From Dendrophyllia cribrosa (lineage: Eukaryota; Cnidaria; Anthozoa; Scleractinia; Dendrophylliidae): a DNA stretch of 64,000 nucleotides. The DNA lies in contig JAJLRJ010000010.1 in assembly GCA_024195265.1 (NCBI GenBank), forward strand, positions 1,720,981 to 1,784,980. The letters are read 5' to 3'. Under the pieces are notes generated by a model. It worked only from the letters and a program-made list of their open reading frames with translations. It ran no database searches and had not been told where the DNA came from. How positions within the stretch are numbered: the stretch's first letter is position 1; every line of letters starts with the position of its first letter. This document shows positions 60,301 to 64,000 of this stretch, one piece after another. The position numbers and the translations under genes were made by a program.

Positions 60301-63241
60301 GGGGGAGTAGTAATACTCCTAGTCACTTCATAGTATATAAACCAAGTCACCCTGTGATTGACTAGCATCCCATCCAGGGGGTGGGGGAGTAGCGCCACAT
60401 GCCGCCATCTTGACACCCTTGAGCCCGCATGTTTTGTACAGCGGCTTACCATCTGAAGGTCAGCTCACTCAAGCGTGAAGTTCAATGTCCAACAAGAATG
60501 TTGCAGTGTGCTGCAAGCATATTGCACTCTGCACCGCAACACACATACCGAGCATCAACATAGCAATGAAAGACATGAATGTCGTACTAAAATGAGGGGA
60601 AGGTGAATTTAAAATATGGATGTTGGTGTGTGAATACAGAAAACAAGAATGTTGGATTGCAATGCAAGCATATCGCACTATACACTACAACACACACAGA
60701 CGAATGTCGCATGCAAACGAAGCACACTGAATTTGAAATGTGGATGTTGATTCGTGAATGCGCAATGTTGAATTATAGACGTTGAATATTGCATTGTAAA
60801 AACGAGCATAAATTCAAAGCAACAATGTCGCAAACACAAGCTTGAATTTGAAATATGGATGTTGATTATTTCGTGAATGCGCAATAATTAATGTTGAATT
60901 ATATATAGACGTTGAATATTGCATTGTAAAAACGAGCATAAATTCAAAGCAACAATGTTGAAAACACAAGCTTGAATTTTGGCGGGGATATAATGCCATA
61001 TGGAGAAACAACACGACGGCAGAGACCAGGCTTCAAACCACAGACCTTCAGGTTGAAAGCCGATCACTAACCATTATACCACCGTGCCTCTACTAATATT
61101 ATATTATTTATCTTATATGACCTTATATTAACAGAAACCACTAGTCATAGACAGTCATTAGACTGGCTTTAACTTTTTTTAAGTTCCCACATACGGTATT
61201 TCATTTTCAAATGGGCTAGAACGGACCATGATTTGTTCCTCTTTCAAGAATTGTTTGATTTCTTTCTCTTGATGTTTTAGCATAGGCCACTTTGAAAAAC
61301 ACCATATGATGTAAGCCTGATTTTTCCAATTTCTTTAATTTGTTTTCAGCAAGAACTGCACATGCTATGCTTCAACTTCTTGGCAATTTGCATACGGTGC
61401 ACATTAATTTTGTATACATGTATGAACACACAACGCTACATCCTAGCATTCCTACAATTTGTACTCTGAATGCCATTGTGCCATTCTAACAAAGGAGACT
61501 TCAATAATTACACACCAGTGAGGCTGAGCCTGCACATAAAAGATTATTATGGTATTTTTCAAAGTGGCCTATTATTTTGTAAACAAGTTAAGGTTACAGT
61601 GTACCTTAAGATCGAAAATTTATTGAATTTTTTTTTTGGCGTCAAAATAAAGTTTACAGAATGAACTTTCGTCCAAAAAAAAATTATCAAAAAATAGTGA
61701 AAATTGACGGCGCAATGACGGTATAACTTTTGTGGGCGGAGTTTGTTTATATAGCGATATGTTTTTATAAGCGCTGTTTTCTCAAAGTTAATTTTTCGCT
61801 TGTAGGGGACACTTTAAGGAGCTACAACTCAAAGGGAATTCGTTCGATTTTCCTCAAATTTGGACAGAAGCTAGGCTAACATATAATCAACAAAAACGTG
61901 TCGGCGAATTTCTTATTTCTGAAAACTTTTTCGTCAAGAGCCATTTCCGTGCGATCACTCCAATTTTTTTTCTCCCTTTTTCGAAAATATTCTGTAACTT
62001 TTCACTGCAATTGAATAATGGGAAATCGCCGACATGTTTTTTCAGCGCTTTGTGTCCGAAAACCCGAGAACAAATCAAATTAGCAAAATACAATAATCGC
62101 TTTGAGTTATAGCGTTTTAAAGCTGATTCGGACGTTTGAATTTAGACGTCGTAAAAAATTTGACAATTGATTTTATTACCAAATGGTTTCCATATTTAGA
62201 TAGCCAGTTTGCTATAAGCTTTACAATGTAATTTGATATCTGGGTTTATGTATATTATAAGTGTAATCTTAAGATGCTAGAGCTGTTATACTGGAGACAC
62301 CCCCGAAGGTACACTGTAACCTTAAGGGAAATTATAGCGTGGTTTTCCAAAAAATGTCAAAATCTGTGGATAGTTGTAATTGGACACTCGCATGACCATG
62401 TGCCAATTATGTATTAAGAAATTGGTGCATGGCTGACCAATCACAATTGAGAATTTTGATATTGAAACAATTAATTAAATAATCATCTACAGACATAAAC
62501 TGAATTCAAGTCAGATAACTTAGCTACAAGATTGTTTTCTGAGACCCTATATACTGTAAATAACAAACCTTAGCCTTGAAACAATCTTTTTGGGGACTGA
62601 ACTAAGCAGGAAAACCTGAAGAAAAAGATATAAAACACTTTATTAGTTGCTGAACTCTGTTTTCTGTTATACATACAGTGTATGGCTTGAATGTTTTTTT
62701 TTTTTTAATTTTCAAACCAGTTTGAGGTTTTATCCTTTGTCTTAGATTTTGGTAAATGAATCTCAGATTTTTCTTGAATTTTGATTTTTGGCACTCTTGG
62801 GAGTTAAAGGATTTATAGCATATAATTATTAAATACCTTTTCTATTAACGCATTGAGCCCCTCATTTTCTTGAATCCTAAACAAGTAAAACCCAATGAAG
62901 AATGCCAAGAAGTGCAATATATTTGGCACCACATACGTACTAAAGATGTGCATACACTCAGATACTGCTGGCTTCCACACTACTGGCGCGGCCAAAGTGA
63001 GGAAAGGAATCACTTTTGATTCAGACGTTGTCGTGTTTCCATACGCCGAAGGAACAACAGTTGAGCTTAAATTTTTCAAGTTACTGGAGGGTGTTGTAGG
63101 TAGAGAGTTGTTCTTGCTGATTATCACACTGTGTACGGTAGTATTCGGTGGCGCCACTGTGATGGTCACATTTGTTGTATTTGTTGGGTGTGCTGTGGTG
63201 ATGTTGGTGTGCGTAGTTGGGTGTAGTGTACTGGTTTCCAT
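54312..63241 (-). CDS. Seven-exon multi-pass membrane protein, gustatory-receptor-like (GRL) family candidate
   Basis: Minus-strand exons 62837..63241 (ATG), 62569..62615, 58676..58786, 57932..58103, 56708..56920, 55375..55506 and 54312..54434 (TGA) join with GT-AG borders and consistent phase into 400 residues. Residues 1-95 are Thr/Asn/Pro-rich with about seven N-glycosylation sequons. Hydrophobic segments lie at about 98-121, 152-175, 190-217, 259-287, 300-320 and 371-389, with a possible further one near 219-226. Family signs: the loop IIMKDVLEVKKNLTRINGF before segment 5 resembles the conserved 'L...iN..f' region of insect gustatory receptors and their cnidarian GRL relatives, and the last helix (GSYLAAVVALLAFVLLLLLQ) follows the 'Y...Q' pattern of their final segment. 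If so, it is a plasma-membrane chemoreceptor or ligand-gated channel subunit. In that family the N terminus is cytoplasmic, which conflicts with the glycosylation-rich start here, so topology is open. A GPCR is less likely: no DRY- or NPxxY-like motif is seen. Confidence 0.72.
54667..54740 (+). repeat. tRNA-like SINE head fragment in the last GRL intron
   Basis: 'tgtagtggtaatcacgtccg' resembles a tRNA D-arm with an A box, and 'agggtccattc' sits where the B box (GGTTCRANNCC) should be, but is decayed. No acceptor stem can be paired, so it is a retroposed relic and not a tRNA gene. Confidence 0.5.
55690..56500 (+). repeat. 76/77-bp minisatellite, about ten copies, in a GRL intron
   Basis: The unit contains 'ggatgggatgctagtccatc', 'acagggtgacctggtttata' and 'ctatgaagtgactaggagta', repeating every 76-77 bases with variation in a C-run. 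The last copies decay into a segment with 'ggagtaaaggttcttgtcta' (about 56594), part of a longer dispersed element. The same unit recurs at 59500-59950 and, inverted, at 60195-60400. Confidence 0.93.
57076..57690 (+). repeat. 106-bp minisatellite, about five copies, in a GRL intron
   Basis: 'gagcagtactttcctgtgg' recurs at 57224, 57330, 57436 and 57542, exactly 106 bases apart. The block begins with 'ccttaactctctgag', which mirrors the 'gagttaaag' tail seen at 10410 and 62810. The whole may therefore be the inside of a terminal-inverted-repeat element. Confidence 0.92.
57705..57872. mobile_element. Palindromic element with about 70-base arms
   Basis: 'aataggcaatattcgtattc' and onward through 'ctagc' and 'tcgaggctaatgcggggg' is mirrored on the right. 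The loop is about 30 bases. It lies in the intron just downstream (transcript sense) of the exon at 57932-58103. Confidence 0.7.
58232..58345 (+). repeat. tRNA-derived SINE fragment in a GRL intron
   Basis: An A-box-like start ('agtagtcttgcctcccacca') and a good B box ('ggtttgaatcc', for GGTTCRANNCC) are followed by 'tgtgggttgagtttgttg', a body I associate with cnidarian SINEs. Only the 5' portion is present. Confidence 0.65.
58884..59380. mobile_element. 497-bp TTAA-flanked MITE in a GRL intron
   Basis: 'agtgcagccacta' and the complement-like 'tagtggcact' form the ends, each bordered by TTAA (58880-58883 and 59381-59384). Ends and duplication match the style of 19258-19714. No coding sequence. 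Confidence 0.82.
59495..60400. repeat. 76-bp minisatellite clusters in opposite orientation around an inverted core
   Basis: Six copies run on + (about 59510-59950) and about three run on - (about 60195-60400). Between them 'atggcaaggttaccccccag' with 'cattattt', 'cgccagtacctatttata' and 'cacct' is mirrored at 60155-60205. Thus a whole element (minisatellite head plus body) appears in inverted copies, in the longest GRL intron. Confidence 0.85.
60022..61003. repeat. Foldback region with three copies of an about 75-bp segment
   Basis: A segment containing 'gcattgtaaaaacgagcata', 'aattcaaagcaacaatg' and 'cacaagcttgaatttt' occurs twice on + (about 60785-60850 and 60915-60980) and once inverted (about 60045-60125). 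Outer pieces 'tatccccgccaaaattcaag' (60045) and its complement at about 60970-60990 mark the ends. 'gaatatggatgttg'-type repeats fill the middle. Confidence 0.65.
61012..61085 (-). repeat. tRNA-like SINE relic
   Basis: On the minus strand 'ggcacggtggtataatggtt' gives a clear A box, and 'ggtttgaagcc' resembles a B box. The T stem does not pair fully, so it is a tRNA-derived retroposon piece and not a functional tRNA gene. Confidence 0.55.
61281..61574. repeat. Inverted repeat with 25-base arms
   Basis: 'taggccactttgaaaaacac' with its following bases is mirrored by 'tatggtatttttcaaagtgg' at about 61549-61574. The 240-base interior shows no coding sequence. A MITE-like relic in the GRL intron. 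Confidence 0.55.
61592..62321. mobile_element. 730-bp TTAA-flanked MITE in a GRL intron
   Basis: 'ggttacagtgtaccttaag' and '...aaggtacactgtaacc' are complementary ends, with TTAA at 61588-61591 and 62322-62325. The interior has no recognisable transposase; a 68-codon minus frame (62093-61887) is unremarkable. It is inserted about 250 bases from the 47-base GRL exon. Confidence 0.87.
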
Positions 63242-63459
63242 TGGTTTTGAGGTTACTATTGGTTTCTGTCATGGAGCAGAAAAAAGTAACAACTTGTAAC
63301 TGGTAAATTCAGCATTATCAATTTGCTTGCCTGCAGACATGCATGTATTCTTGACAGTGATCACGAGTGGTACATGTTTATAAGTGGCAATAAGCTTGAT
63401 GTGATATGAACCACATTCTTTTTTAAGTGCAACTGGTATGATTGGAATGTGAACTCTGT

Positions 63460-63860
63460 TACCGAGAGGACTGGGGAGAGCATACCATGTGAAGAGCACA
63501 TGCAGAAGCTGCAGCTGTGCGCTGTATTTAAAGACAAGCAGTCTAGCTACCAACAGCTGTTAGTTAAAGCAAAGTTGCCAACGTTGTACAATAGGAGACT
63601 ACAGGACATATGTATTTTAATGTATAAGGTTAAACATAATTTGTGTCTGCGGACTATTTGACATGTTTCTGACTAATAGCCATACTTACAATTTAGGGCA
63701 GAAAGATTTTTATCAATCTAATTTTAACACTGTTACGTACGGAAAACACTCAATCGGATATACTTAGGTCCAAGGTTCTGGAGTAAGATATCAAGCACAG
63801 ACAGATTGGCTACCAGTCTTACGCAGTTTAAGACCCCGATATGAAGTCTTGCTTTGAGTG
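63460..63860 (+). pseudogene. LINE reverse-transcriptase C-terminal fragment, frame-broken
   Basis: One frame reads LPTLYNRRLQDICILMYKVK, followed by a stop. After it, 'gttacgtacggaaaacactc' onward reads VTYGKHSIGYLGPRFWSK in another frame. Together these form the region following the polymerase domain of CR1/Rex-like elements. At least one stop and a frame change show that it is dead. It lies upstream of the GRL start codon. Confidence 0.75.
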
Positions 63861-64000
63861 ACATCTTGGATGGATGTAGTGGCTACCTTTGCAATTCATG
63901 ATTTTTAAATTTTAATTGATTTTTTAGAATTTTGATAATTAGAATTAGAGTTTTGTGGTGTTTATGTTAGTGAGTTATCAATGGTAGTTTTTAATTCTAG

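Noticed and set aside
61012..61085. Functional tRNA gene
   Set aside because: A and B boxes are recognisable but the stems do not pair, and it sits among SINE-like relics.
54312..63241. Class A GPCR
   Set aside because: No DRY, CWxP or NPxxY-type motifs; the loop and last-helix pattern fits gustatory-receptor-like proteins better.
62895..63299. 134-codon plus-strand frame rich in Val
   Set aside because: It is the antisense shadow of the first exon of the receptor-like gene.

Overview
The window is nuclear DNA from an animal, most likely an anthozoan cnidarian (stony-coral-like). The basis is split genes with GT-AG introns, a recognisable metazoan COG3 gene, AT-rich noncoding DNA full of short inverted-repeat transposons (MITEs), tRNA-derived SINEs, decayed LINE ends and interspersed minisatellites of a kind I associate with coral genomes. 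Nothing prokaryotic is seen. Most short open frames are chance frames; the real genes were assembled by hand from exons with matching splice phases.

Layout. (1) 1-17.3 kb: the last six coding exons of COG3 (Golgi tether subunit) on the + strand, with introns filled by MITEs, a 2.2-kb foldback element with another MITE nested in it, minisatellites and two LINE fragments. One MITE ends 8 bases before a COG3 exon and supplies its polypyrimidine tract. (2) 17.3-18.7 kb: small palindromic elements. (3) About 18.7-27.2 kb: a large, diverged inverted duplication (arms about 4 kb, spacer about 170 bp). Its left arm carries a two-exon gene for a membrane-anchored T5orf172/GIY-YIG-fold protein (minus strand); the right arm carries a broken copy. 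(4) 27.25-52.1 kb: a 24.9-kb head-to-tail satellite of about 100 units of 242 bp, starting at the outer edge of the inverted duplication. Every complete unit has its own terminal inverted repeats of about 40 bp, as if a MITE had been tandemly amplified. Multi-unit blocks are duplicated inside the array. (5) 52.1-54.3 kb: noncoding, with one MITE. (6) 54.3-63.2 kb, minus strand: a seven-exon gene for a 400-residue multi-pass membrane protein that looks like a cnidarian gustatory-receptor-like (GRL) chemoreceptor. Its introns hold two minisatellite families, SINEs and two TTAA-flanked MITEs. (7) 63.4-63.9 kb: a LINE reverse-transcriptase C-terminal fragment.

The three genes have no evident functional link. 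The most unusual features are the hairpin-ended satellite, the inverted duplication it abuts, and several transposon insertions whose target-site duplications can be read exactly because the undisturbed sequence exists elsewhere in the window.
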